From Aplectana chamaeleonis (Eukaryota; Nematoda; Chromadorea; Rhabditida; Cosmocercidae): DNA of 64,000 bases. A program made the position numbers and the translations under genes. This document shows positions 11,652 to 22,587 of this stretch, in pieces; the stretch's first letter is position 1; every line of letters begins with the position of its first letter. Where the stretch lies: the NCBI GenBank assembly GCA_029168955.1, contig JAPDOI010000174.1, forward strand, positions 854,001 to 918,000. The letters run 5' to 3'. The notes below the pieces were generated by a model that was given only the letters and a program-made list of their open reading frames with translations, searched no databases and was not told the origin of the DNA.

Positions 11652-12539
11652 TATGTATGAGCTTTAGAGCGTCGTTGCTTTCTCGTTATTTAATTTTTGA
11701 ATTATTTCTCTCATTCTTTTCTCTTCTTTTTGCAGGCTTCTTTTCTTTATCAGAGTACCGAGTACACTCGATTACCCTTATACTTAAGACGGTTATGTCC
11801 CGATGTGTGTGTGTATGTATGTGTATCCCGCGGATCCAAGGAATGGCCGATCAAAACTTGTATGAAATGATACCAACATTTAGGTGGGTAGGACATATAT
11901 CGATTACCAAAAAATCAGCCCGAGCCATCTCTTACGTGCCTCGGGACAACCGTGTTTGTCCGTGGGGCGCACTTTTGGCCGTGGGTCATGATAACTTCTG
12001 CAAGTCGTCTAGCGATAGAAGGGCTACGCTCTAATCAAAGCGATCGGTTTCCAGTAGCAGTAGATGGGACGCCATACAGGTTCGCTAGGTTTGTAGAGTG
12101 TGCAGAACGTTGTCGATAATGTGCAGGACCCCAGCGGGAGTGTGCAGGACGTCGTAGAAAAAGTGCGGGACACCAATGGAAGTGTGCAGAACGTAATAAA
12201 AAGTGCGCAGGACCCCAGTGGGGAAAGTGCTTAACCACCGGAGGCCGGCTGGCGTGACGCGTGCGACGAAAATCTGCGGCGCGCGCGTTTTTACGATTGG
12301 AGCACGATTATACACTCGATTGAAATCGTATACAGGTGAGAGAATGTGATATACAGGCGAAACGAAGCCTTGCTCTGCTTAATACACTACAGATGAGCCT
12401 CGGAAAGTAAAAACAATGCAATACGTGGTATAAACACTGAATTTCACACTTCTCTAAGGTTAAGGGGCGAAACTAGTCTAAGCTATTCCTATTACAGAAG
12501 CAACATCAATAACAAGGGATGGTTGCACACATAAGGTGG

Positions 12540-12925
12540 AGTTCCGAGATGCAACTTTGATATGTTCAAGGGGGAGGACAGTGCTCCAATATTCCATACT
12601 CAGAATCTGCTAAGTGCCTCAGATATTTACAGGAGATTTGCAAAAGTGGACATTTCCATACCATAGCCAACAGAAAAGGCGTACACGAATGACAATTTTC
12701 AGGGCGTTCAAAAAAATTCTCGGATTGAGCCTAAAACTCGTTTCTGGGGCTTGTTTTGGGTGCTAATTACGAATCTGAGGCCCACTTGTCAATATTTGAA
12801 AAATTTCATCTGACTAGGTCCGCAGCTTCGAAGTGGGTGAAACTTTGCTGCTCAAACGCGACTTTTGACGATTTCGAGAATGCTACGATCAAATCGCCTC
12901 AAAACTTGTACATAGGGGTTATTCG
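12540..12925 (+). repeat. Dispersed repeat shared with 60882-61287
   Basis: Colinear with 60882-61287: shared blocks include CAGTGCTCCAATATTCCATA and TTTGACGATTTCGAGAATCC/GCTACGATC. The reading frames at both places look alike (SEAHLS...FDDFEN...SPQNLYIG), but that follows from DNA similarity and I do not call a gene. Similarity ends at ACATAGGGG. Confidence 0.6.
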
Positions 12926-14010
12926 GGCTGTCTCACACTCTAAGTCTGGCGAGGAATGGACCCCAGATTTGGGTTCAGCGCCCTAAATAACACCAATTTG
13001 AATGTTTTGCGCCAGTTCCGGAATTTTTTCTGAACGCTCCGAAAATCCCTGATACTTTACTTTTTTGTGACGCAATGTGAATGCCATTTTTGGAATCCGC
13101 GCAGTTAGTTAGCCAATTTCAAGCGCAGGTAATTTATTTTCTGTCACAGACCTACAGCAACGACAACATGGTTTTCCAAATCGCCACCGGAAGATGACTA
13201 GCCTCCCTTGTAACAGAACCCACGAGACCAATCTTAACAGCTGTTAAAAACTAGTCTATTGCTCCTCTGCTGTGCTCGGTTTATCTTTTCGAGACGGTTC
13301 CCCACTGTCAAGTAGTAGAATGTGAAAAGCATTGAGCGAATAAGGAATATTGAATGTTGTCTAATGAATCGTTTTTCATGCTCTTTCTAAGGCAGTGAGG
13401 CTTAGTCCCTCTCAAAAGCTCAGAGATTACGAGTAATACTGGAGCTCTGAAGGGTAAGGGGTGTAGTTCATGAGGTTTTGCTCTGCAGAAATGTTTCTCA
13501 AAAAAACCATCAATCGAATCACCCAAGTTCCGCTTGTCTATCCAAGTTTGATGTTGCTACTAGCGTGATTTATTCCTAAGAAATCCGATCTCATATCTAG
13601 TTTTCTGAGGTTGAAATGTATCGAACTCAGGACGGACTGTGATGATGGAGAAGAATAATCAGACTTTCTGTTAACAGGCAGGCTAGAAAATTTCCTATAG
13701 TTCTAGGACTGATTAATGACGGTGGAATGACCTTGCATGAGTGGAATCACTTATTTGAGAATTGGAAGAAAATGCTCTCCTTAAATCAGTTTAAAGGACG
13801 TTATTAATGGTCTGTTCTATACACTTTTAGCTCCTCATATGCTGTTGAGATTGGTCTCGTGGGTTCTCACAGTGATGTTGCTTCTGAAATAGGAAGAGCT
13901 GAGAGTAGTTTCGCCTCTTAACCTTAGAGAAGTGTGAAATTTAGTGTTCATACCATATTGTATTATTTTTACTTCCCGAGTTTCGTCAGTAGAGTATTAA
14001 GAAGAGCTAG

Positions 14011-14177
14011 GTATGGTTAGATCCGCGGCCTGTGTCCTCAGGAAAAAACGTGTAAATTCAAATCGCGGCTGACGTGGCGGTTTAAATCTCAATCTCTGAG
14101 AATTAGACCGCCGCGCCAGCCGCGGTTTGAATTTAAACGTTTTTTCTTGAGGACACAGGCCACGGACCTAACTATAC
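14011..14177. mobile_element. Palindromic MITE inside the foldback right arm
   Basis: Arms GGCCTGTGTCCTCAGGAAAA and the inverse TTTTCTTGAGGACACAGGCC pair, extending outward through GTTAGATCCG/CGGACCTAAC. It is absent from the corresponding place in the left arm near 12370, so it inserted after the arms were formed. The centre contains GCGGCTGACGTGGCGG against its inverse. Confidence 0.6.
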
Positions 14178-14315
14178 ACGTTTCGCCTGTATATCACATT
14201 CTCTCGCACATACGGGATTTTGGTTGAGTGTATAATCGTGCTCCAATCGCACAAACGCGTGCGCCGCAGATTTGCGTCACGTGCGCCGCGCCAGCCGGCC
14301 TCCGGTGGTTAAGCA

Positions 14316-14880
14316 CTTTCCCCAGTGGGAGTGTGCAGTACGTCATATAAAGTGTGCAGGACCCAAATGGGAGTGTGCAGGACGTCATAATAAGTGTGCA
14401 GGACTCAAACGGGAGTATGCAGGAAGTCATAGAAAGTGTGCAGGACCCAAGTGGGAGTGTGCAGGACGTCATAGAAAGTGTGCAGGACCCAGATGTGAGT
14501 ATGCAGGACGTCATAGAAAGTGTGCAGGATTCAGGCGGGGGTATGCAGGATGTCATAGAATGTGTGCAGGACCCAAGTGGGAGTGTGCAGGACGTCATTA
14601 AAAGTTTGCGGGACCCAAATGGGAGTGTGCAGGACCCAAACGGGAGTATGCAGGAAGTTGTAGAAAGTGTGCAGGACCCAAGTGGGAGTGTGCAGTACGT
14701 CATAGAATGTGTGCAGGACCCAAGTGGGAGTGTGCATTACGTCATAGAATGTATGCAGGACCCAAGTGGGAGTGTGCAGGACGTCATAGAAACTTTGCAG
14801 GACCCAAATGGGAGTGTGCAGGACGTCGTAGAATCTGTGCAGGACCGCAATGATAGTGTGCGCAATGTCACCAGGAGTGT
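14316..14880 (+). repeat. 42-bp minisatellite array, about 13 units
   Basis: The unit is about GTGTGCAGGACCCAAGTGGG followed by AGTGTGCAGGACGTCATAGA plus two A's, i.e. two related 21-bp halves. Because 42 is a multiple of three, frames stay open on both strands (14354-14890 + and 14194-14703 -), giving a 14-residue peptide repeat (SVQDPSGSVQDVIE). No start context, splice site or known repeat protein supports expression. Confidence 0.8.
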
Positions 14881-14885
14881 AGAAT

Positions 14886-15679
14886 TTTAAAGAAAAGAGA
14901 TTTCGTCAATTTTTCCATGCCGAATCTCAACTTTTTTGTAGCAAAGAAATATAGGAGAACACGTGTCTCGAGAACAGTGCGACGCTTTCTGAGGCGACCG
15001 CAGATCTCCGCGAACTTTTCCTTGCTAATCTGGGTAAGCAAGCAACAGCTTCCCCTACACACCTCTGTTCGTCGCTCATTACAACCGCTCAGTCATTTCG
15101 ATTAACTAACTCCCCTAAACCAGATTTATATATGTTGAAAGTCTGAGCATATCAAAATCTGCTTCATAAATCATCAACATCCACGTGCATAATTCATTTA
15201 TCGAGAACAAGGGCATGGTGTTGGTCATCTAGGGAAACATCGCCTCAAATGCGAGTGCGTTTTTCCTTATCATGACAAAAATGATAAAACGAGAATAATC
15301 GCTTGGGAATTTCGCAAATCGGAAGGGCAGAGGGTTGCGACATAAAGGAAAGAGGGACGGCAGAGGTCGTAAATTTGGTCCCGGTAGCAACCTATGTATC
15401 TACCGCTGGCTCCTTATGTTTTACGGTTTGATCGGACATTTTCATACCCCAACGCCCAGTTATAAATGTCTTGCAGTCTGTCATGTTTAGGAGAGTCCAT
15501 CCGGGCAGCAACTTTTGGGTAGACGGAAGTCAGTTGACACCGTTATGGCAAACTAATCTCCGTTGGAAGGTTGGTGCACGTAAAAGTTTTCTTGAGCGAA
15601 GACTTCGCTAGGTCTCGCTAGTATCCTTGAACAGCGTTGGCTGTTCGGCATTCGCTGATGACTTTAAATTATATAAACC
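14886..15679. other. No gene recognised
   Basis: Mixed-composition sequence with short ORFs only. No tandem or inverted repeat was noticed. Confidence 0.4.
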
Positions 15680-15899
15680 TACCGTATTTACTCTAATTGA
15701 AGTACACCTCTAATAGAAGTACACCTAAAAGGGAAGGCTGAATATTAGAAGTACACCCTCTATTTGAAGTAAACCTCTATTAGAAGTACATATAAAATAG
15801 AGGTCTGAGTATTAGAAGTACACCCTCTATTTGAAGTATAGTCTACAGCAATGGAAGTAGGACCTGGTGAGGTTGCGGACTCTTCCTAACATACGGTAG
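15680..15899. mobile_element. AGAAGTACACC-rich MITE, copy 1
   Basis: 220 bp bounded by TACCGTATTT and the inverse ACATACGGTA. The interior is built of repeated (A)ATAGAAGTACACCTCTA-type blocks at roughly 30-bp spacing. Related copies are at 21080-21187, 22410-22587 and inside 29380-30600. No ORF. Confidence 0.6.
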
Positions 15900-16664
15900 T
15901 CTGATTGTGTTATCACTCATTTTTTCGAAATAACTAAGGTTGGTCGGTGAGTTTCTGTTTCTACTCTCACATTTTCACCTGTTTTCATTGCTTCCACGGA
16001 TGTAGTCGTATCGGTGAAAACACAAATTCACCGATCTATCACAGCTGTTACGGAAAAATGAGTGATACCACTAACAAACTACCTCAGATACTCGAGGGGG
16101 GCAAGCCCCACTTCCACCAGGACGCCAGCCTTCCTTTCATGACAAGGCTGGCGTGCCAATGAATTGAGGCCGGCGCCCCCACACTCTCTTCGCGGCGGGA
16201 CCCTCCTACCCCGGGTCTACACCGCAGTGCTTACGCGGGTCATCGCAAATATAATATTCAGCTACCCTAGAATATGCATAGCTCTCGTCGCTTACTCGTC
16301 ATTCAAGACGATTTCAACCCTAAAACACTTGCAACTATGTACATTTATTAGTTAATTGCAATAATCACAATTATTTTTCACCTTAATGGTACACATCGAA
16401 TTACAAAGATTTGCAATATTTTCAGTCGGCTTCCACACCACACCTTTGTACCGATATCACTTCATAAAATGTCCAACGAAATGAATTTAGTTTTTTTTTG
16501 CAGAACTTGGAAAAAACATCCAATGCATGACAAACAGGGCATACTAGACAGAAGCAAATAACAGCCAGAACAAAGCCGAAATATGACTACAAAAGATGTA
16601 AATGCTCAGGGGTGCGTTCCTAGAAGGTTTCCATGGGAGGAAAATGGGTCTGGAGAGATATATG
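15900..16664. other. No gene recognised
   Basis: Short ORFs only. A weak GC-rich patch lies at 16160-16220 (GAGGCCGGCGCCCCCACAC). Nothing assignable. Confidence 0.4.
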
Positions 16665-16675
16665 AAGTGATAGGC

Positions 16676-19600
16676 TTCTTCTTCTTCTTCGCAGCCACAT
16701 AGAGGGTTTTGTCATAGGCGGAGGAACTGGGCGACCAGTAGTGGATTCGTCCATAGGTCCATTGGTGTCAGCGTGGTAGGTCTCTCCGGACAGTTAAATA
16801 AATGTGCCGTATCATGGCCGACGGTACCGCAGTCCGGACACACATCAGATTTGCTGCTGTCAATCTTGCTGACATAAGACATTAGCATTGTAGAGTGACC
16901 ACAGCGTAATGATGCGAGCGTGCATCTCGCCCTTCCTCCGAGTTGAGACTCTGAGGTGCAGATGGGGGGCGGTATATCTCCTAGTATAGGATTTATGGCC
17001 GCCTTGATAAGATGACACCGTACGAACTTGGTGTGCTCCTCGCGCAAAAGCCGGAGTCGTTCTTGTTGTGAGTCGTGCCATCTTTGCAAATTGACTTTGT
17101 TTGGAGCATCGGCGAATGGCTTTCTTATACTTCTCTCTCTCACGGGGTTTAGCACTCTTCACGACGGGTGATTTAGTCGCTTTATAATGTTAATGCGGAG
17201 TTGCTGGGCCTGGAGCTGACAGTGCTCCTTCACTGGTAATAGACGGGTCTCAGCATGCAGGTGCTCGATTGGGGAACTCCTTGCACATCCGGTGGCGATA
17301 CGGAGAGCAGCATTTTGTACTCGTTGCATCTTTGCCCAGGAGGATTCTGAGACGAGATGCTGCCAAACCGGCGCGGCGTACTCCAGGGCGGGCTGAAGAA
17401 TTGCCTTATACGTTGTGAGTATAGCCTCCTTGCTGCTACCCCACGAAGTGCCGCCCAGGGCCCTGAGAACGTTGAGCTTAGCCTTAACGACTGCCTGCTT
17501 CTGCTCGGTATTCTTATGAAACTTGAGTGAAGGATCGAGCACAAGACCGAGCAGCTTTGGAAAGCGAGCAGTAGGCAATCGGTCTCCATCCCACACGACA
17601 TCCGGATGAGCGCTGTGCTCGGATGGGTCCGTCGTGAGAACGGACACTGACGACTTGGCTGCAGAGATCCTTAGCATCTTGCGGTCGAAAAAGCTCTTCA
17701 GTGTGATCAGGTACTCGTTGATCTTATTGGCGGCCACCTGTAAGTCCCGATCTCGACACATGATTGTTATGTCATCAGCATATGCGACGTCCTTGATGTC
17801 CTGTGGAGGCTCAGGCATATCTTCGAGATACAGACTGAAGAGGGCTGGCGATAGAACCCCGCCCTGAGGGACTCCAGCTGCCATAGGAATACTGTTGGAG
17901 ACATGGTTCTGAAACATGACTCTTGCCCGCCGACCTTTAATAAAGGCCGATATCCAGCGCTTCTGCCAAGATGGTATTGACGACTCCAGTATGTTGCTTG
18001 ACAGGACTCCAAGGTTAACCGTATCAAATGCCTTGGTGAGATCCAACGCAACAGCTACAGTTCTCAATGGCTTGTTAAAGTTGAACCCGTCGATAGCATA
18101 GCTGGTAATTTCTAGCAACGCCGTAGTTGTGGAATGAAGCCTTCTGAACCCATGTTGAAACAACTGCTTCTCGTTGTGCTCCGCTAGATCCTTGACAATG
18201 AGCTTTTCGGCCACCTTGGCGAAAGGTGACATCAAGCTAATAGGACGATATCCCTTTACTGAAGACTGAGGTTTGCCAGGCTTGGGCAACGGGATGACGT
18301 TGGCTGTCTTCCAGTTTTGCGGAATAGTGCAAGAGCTGAACGAAGTATTAATCATATCAACGATGAGCGGAAGGATCTCAGTTGGGAGTTTCTTCAGTAC
18401 AGCAGGACAAATGCCGTCCGGACCGACAGCTTTGGAGTTCCGCATGTCCTTTATAATCTTCTCTACTTGCGCCACAGTGTACGCTTCGGCTGTGCTCATG
18501 AGCGGGAGGCGGCACAGCTCTCTTACTGTCACTCTATTTTGCGGACCTCGCCTTGTACTCGTGACGAAGAAACTTTTACCAAGAGAGTAGGCGGCTTCCT
18601 TTCCTGACTTGAAAACGTTATTACCGAACTCAATAGTGGAGATGGTGGCTGGCGAGCACTTTCCCGATAGTTTCCGAAGCACCTTCCAAGTAGCTCCACT
18701 GTCCGTCTTGAAATTCAACTGTTCTGTGAATTTTTCCCACTGTTCTTTCTTGTGCTGGTCGAGATCTTTTCTGATCTCACCATCCAGCTGAGTGACGACA
18801 GGGTCTAGATGGTCAACTGCTCTTCTGGCATCTCCAGTCCTGATTTTCTGAAGAATTTCTCTGGTGACGTTTGGATAGAACGTCTTAACTCGGCCAACAG
18901 GAATAGCCGCCTTCATGGCCCTGCGAATTGCATCAGATAAGTGATGCTCCTTCTGGTGCACATTGCCATTCCACGGGTAATCAGCCGCTAGGCGTAGCGC
19001 AACCTCACTGAACAGGCACCAGTCTGCTTGGCCTAAATTGAGATAAGAACGTTGACGAACACCAGAATAAGGAGCAAGAGAGTTTGAGAGATCGATGTGC
19101 ACAAAGACGGGAACATGATCACTAGACAATGTTGTTGAGGTAGACCATGAGCAAGCGTTGGAAAGGTTGGAAGAGACAAGAGTTATGTCTGGGCTAGAAG
19201 ATCGGCCGTTGGCAGGGAGACGAGTGGGCTGATCATCGTTTAGGATGACCAGATCGCACTCCTCAGCCCATTCTTCGACTTCTTCTCCTCTAGCATCAGA
19301 ACCAAGGGACGAGCAGAAGGTGTGGGCATTAAAGTCGCCCGCGAAAACAACTGATGATGAGAGGGAATAATCGTTGAGTTGTTTGAGAAGAGGAATGGGA
19401 TTTGTAGGAGGAGGGGCATGAGGTGGTAGGGGAATATAGATGTTGAACAGAGAAAGGGGAGTTTTAAGGGGTAGATGGATTGGAAGGTACTCGAGAGTAC
19501 CATCCGTGGGGGTGTTTGGTATGAGGTGGGACGGGAGAGATTATAAAACAAAGGTTGAAACTCCTCCGCCAAGAGCTGACCTTGGAGCATGGAAGGCAGT

Positions 19601-20126
19601 GTAGCCCGGGATATTAGGATGAGGATGGGTAGGAGATGGAGAGAGCTTGGTTTCTTGAACCATGATCACGTCTGGATGGTAAGTACGTGCGAAGAGAGAG
19701 AGCTCAGAAAGTTTGGCACGAAGGCCGTTGAGATTGATATGTACAATGGAAAGGGGGCGATTTGAGGAAGAGGAATCAGAGTTGGTAGGTGAAGAGCATA
19801 AAACACAGCGAAAAGCAGAGTTATGATGCTTCACAGAGCTGAGACCCGAACAGGAGAGATGCACCCACCTTTGGCATCCGAAGCACTGGACGCTGGTATG
19901 TCTCCAGTTAACATCATTGCCACACGTGGCGCATAGAAACTTCTGAGCGGGTCCAGGATTCCTCTCCACGCCGGCCCTTAGCAGGAGAATCCGAAGGAGA
20001 GACGCGGCCGACCAGCTCCTCTCCCATGACAAAAACCCTCTTCGCGGAGGGGTGACGTCGGTTTGCATAGAGGTGATCTTCTTTCCTCCACACTGCCACG
20101 GCGTGAACGTACGACATCTCGGCAGC
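16676..20126 (-). mobile_element. Full-length LINE, copy 1
   Basis: Non-LTR retrotransposon of about 3.45 kb. The 5' end (CTGCCGAGATGTCGTACG) is at 20126 and the 3' end is a short GAA-repeat tail at 16676. An 11-bp target duplication, AGTGATAGGCT, occurs at 16666-16676 and 20127-20137. It is the least damaged copy: the coding frame holds from 20068 to 16712 with two in-frame stops. Motifs such as GGTSWGSS after the RT resemble the Ingi/Vingi branch of the Jockey/I group, which I offer as a suggestion only. No RNase H domain is evident. Confidence 0.9.
16712..20068 (-). pseudogene. LINE ORF: 2A-like, PHD, endonuclease, RT
   Basis: About 1118 codons from the ATG at 20068 (MQTDVTPPRRGF). Order: hydrophobic stretch then AGVERNPGP (residues 32-40), matching the end of 2A ribosome-skipping peptides except that the usual Asp is Gly. 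A C4HC3 PHD-type finger follows (CATC about 45-48 to CVLC about 92). The APE-type endonuclease has VHINLNG, VQETK, GDFNAH (about 243) and SDH (about 316). The reverse transcriptase has AVALDLTKAFD, PQGGVLSPALFS and YADD (763-766). A C-terminal CPDCG-x4-H-x4-C motif lies near 1077-1093. Nonsense changes are at 19541-19543 and near 17158 (an Arg codon changed to TGA). Product: self-mobilising RT/endonuclease; this copy cannot make it intact. Confidence 0.85.
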
Positions 20127-20137
20127 AGTGATAGGCT

Positions 20138-21079
20138 GAAAGATAGGTTCATTCGAGACTGTCTGATAAACTATTTTTGGTTAGTGTCTTTACCAAATAC
20201 GATCTCCTCCCGTGGAAATTTTCTTGGAACGGACCCCAGTACTGCAAAGGAGATGATATGAGAAATGTTTCTTGAAGCTGTTACGAGCTGTACGTCTGAT
20301 TCGGCAGGGTCATCGTCGTCTTCTTGACCACGTTGCTCCTCTCGCATTCCAGAAGATTCGAAGTGCTAAAACTGTGGAAATTTCGAACTCTTTCTCGCCT
20401 GAAAGGTTTCATTACACGATAACTTACCTCTTAAGCAATTAATATGTATTCACAATTTGTGACTTCGCACATGGAGCCACACACATCACGTCTGGAAATC
20501 ATTCTGTTACACTTTAGCATGGGGGGCAGGGAAATGTCCCAGATATAACTTAGAAGACCTTCTGCAACACGTTGAATTTCTTCTTAACATTTTGAAATTA
20601 TGAGACCACTTCGTGGTCTCATAATTTCATCCCCTTCTTGTTTCTGCCTTTTTCATGTGTTTTTCATGGATTAAGTATTTAGTATGCGAAGAATCTCACT
20701 CTTATACTTAACTATGTATAATTCTTTATCCTAAAATAATGTCATTGAAAATGACATTCGCCTCAAAAGACTAAAAACTCTGAATCGACAATTTATTCAT
20801 TCATACCGAGGAAAAGACCCGAAAATCAATTTCGAATGAGTGAACACGAAGGGAAAACGGAAAGCGAAACATTTGGGGTAGAGAAGAACAGAGTTCAGAT
20901 TGCGCGCTCCACGGCGGAAAACTGCCCCAGTAGTTATGCACGCATCGCGGCGCTGAGGGCTGGCTCAACGGTGGTCGGAGCGCCGTCCCCCTCAAGTCTC
21001 CGCCCAAAATCACGGTTCAAGGGCCGCCCCCTTGAACGAAAATGAACGAGGCCCGCCCCCCCCCCCGCGAGTGCCTGAG
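20138..21079. other. No gene recognised
   Basis: Sequence between LINE copy 1 and an AGAAGTACACC repeat. It contains a perfect hairpin (20594-20628) and a C-rich run near 21055-21066. No supported coding segment. Confidence 0.4.
20594..20628. repeat. Perfect 16-bp hairpin
   Basis: GAAATTATGAGACCAC, a TTC loop, then the exact complement. It is isolated, with no adjacent gene, so a terminator or regulatory role cannot be inferred; it may be the core of a small palindromic repeat. Confidence 0.6.
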
Positions 21080-21187
21080 TACCGTATGTTAGCACGAGTC
21101 CGCAACCTCACCAGGTCCTTTTAACATTGCCGTGAACTATACACCTGTTTTAGAAGTACACCTCGTTTCGGAGTGAACCCCCGGTAC
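21080..21187 (-). repeat. AGAAGTACACC-family fragment, inverted
   Basis: Starts TACCGTATGTTAGCACGAGT, the inverse of the right end of the 15680-15899 element (GACTCTTCCTAACATACGGTA). It continues through GTCCGCAACCTCACCAGGTCC into two GAAGTACACC-like blocks, then stops at CCCCCGGTA. Confidence 0.55.
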
Positions 21188-21729
21188 TTGGGTAAAAGAT
21201 TGGCAACACGAATGTGGCATTTGAGAGAGACCAGTTTGCCCGAGATTTTTTTTTCAATAATGTGAGGTTTGAATATTCACAAAAAAACTATCGGCTATCC
21301 TTTTGTTAGTCAAAGATTGCTTGTATAGGACAACTTACGATGAAACCTCAGCGAACTTCAAATAACCAGGAAAAAACGCAAAGCTGAAGTTCTGCGTTTT
21401 GGCGTTATTCGCGGCGAATGCACGGAGTTTATTTAGGTTCTTTACAAATATTTTTGTTTGATTGGGTTTTAGACAATCAAAGTCGACTTGTTTTAGCCCT
21501 AGACATTGACTTTAGCGGGGCTTGAAAAACCAAGATTCCCCAGCGTTACGAAGATTGGATCATTTACGTATAGAAATCGCTTATACGACGAGGAAATCAG
21601 AAACCACCAATGGTAGACTTTACCTATAGTGGATTGTGGACGCAGAGGACTCGCTTCTGGAAAAGCTGTTGTCACGTCGTTCAAGAACCGCACTTTTCAA
21701 TCGCTCTGGACGGCTCGAAAGGCGATCAG

Positions 21730-22172
21730 TTAAAGGCAGTGTTCACAATACATTCCACTTCCGATATCACCCCGGTGTACGGAAGGTCTGGTGCCCTGTA
21801 TAGCAAGGCATGCTTAAAAACCACGCGAAAGCCGCGTTTTTGAGCCAAAATAGGCCCTCCCTTCTTACGCTGATTTATTAGCGTGGAGGAATTGACCGCT
21901 ATGAAGGTGCAATGAAGCAATCAGCTCACTTATCAGTACTTCTTTGACTTGATTATTCCTGTAATCTGAGTCTTCATTTGTTCACATCGATGGGGCGGAA
22001 GTGGAGCACCGGGCGGTTCTGAGACACCAAAACGCTTGTTTGCAGCTGTTATTTTGCCACTCCTGGCTCGTTTTTTACCGTTTTTTCGACACTGGGAGCC
22101 TAGGATCCTTCTCGCCTATCATTTCACTGTGGAAACTCAACGAGGATGATCATCGTGAACGCTGCCTTCAAA
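21730..22172. mobile_element. TTAA-family element, about 440 bp
   Basis: Left end TTAAAGGCAGTGTTCACAAT, right end ATCGTGAACGCTGCCTTCAA; the last TTAA has decayed to TCAA. Same terminus as 7435-7928. No transposase; small ORFs inside are unsupported. Confidence 0.55.
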
Positions 22173-22409
22173 TTGTTTCTAAGCCTAACAAGTCGATGAA
22201 GCACGTGTCAACAAATTCGAAAACGAACCTATACTTTTTTTTTTTGGAAGAAATTCACGTGGGAAAGGTGTGAATATATCAGAGATTGTGGAAGCATCAA
22301 TTCAATTGAGCCTAGTTTGAAATTTTATTAAATACAAGTTTTTGGTGTTATACTGGAAATCAAGAAATGTGAGGAGTCTACCATTAGAAATTCGAAAAAT
22401 TGTGCCGAA

Positions 22410-22587
22410 TAATAGAAGTACACCCTCAATTAGAAGTACACCTCTAATAGAAGTACACCAAAAAGAGAGGGCTGAGAATTAGAAGTACAGCCTCTATTTG
22501 AAGTATTTCTCTAATAGAAGTACATATAAAATAATGGTCTGAGTATTAGAAGTAGTTACATGTACTTCTAAAAGAGAAAATACGGTA
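22410..22587. mobile_element. AGAAGTACACC-rich MITE, copy 2
   Basis: Repeated AATAGAAGTACACC / CTCTATTTGAAGTA blocks, ending in TAAAAGAGAAAATACGGTA, which is the inverted terminal motif of the family. It directly abuts the LINE fragment at 22588. Confidence 0.55.

Larger units (their letters stand above)
12085..14880. mobile_element. Foldback-like element with minisatellite ends
   Basis: The outer parts are inverted copies of each other. The left arm has minisatellite 12090-12232, then 12233-12610. The right arm has 13840-14315, then minisatellite 14316-14880. The junction CCACCGGAGGCCGGCTGGCG at about 12235 appears inverted at about 14300. Inner blocks also pair (ACCCACGAGACCAATCTTAA at 13217 against 13840-13870). 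Long inverted termini built partly of short tandem subrepeats are characteristic of foldback elements. There is no transposase ORF. The right arm has gained extra minisatellite units and a 167-bp palindromic insertion. Confidence 0.55.

Noticed and set aside
14354..14890. 178-codon repetitive ORF as a gene
   Set aside because: It is the 42-bp minisatellite read in frame; an equally long frame exists on the other strand, and start or splice support is lacking.
18273..18590. Plus-strand ORFs over LINE copy 1, and minus-strand ones over copy 4 (43020-43328)
   Set aside because: They are antisense shadows of the reverse-transcriptase frame and recur in each LINE copy for that reason.
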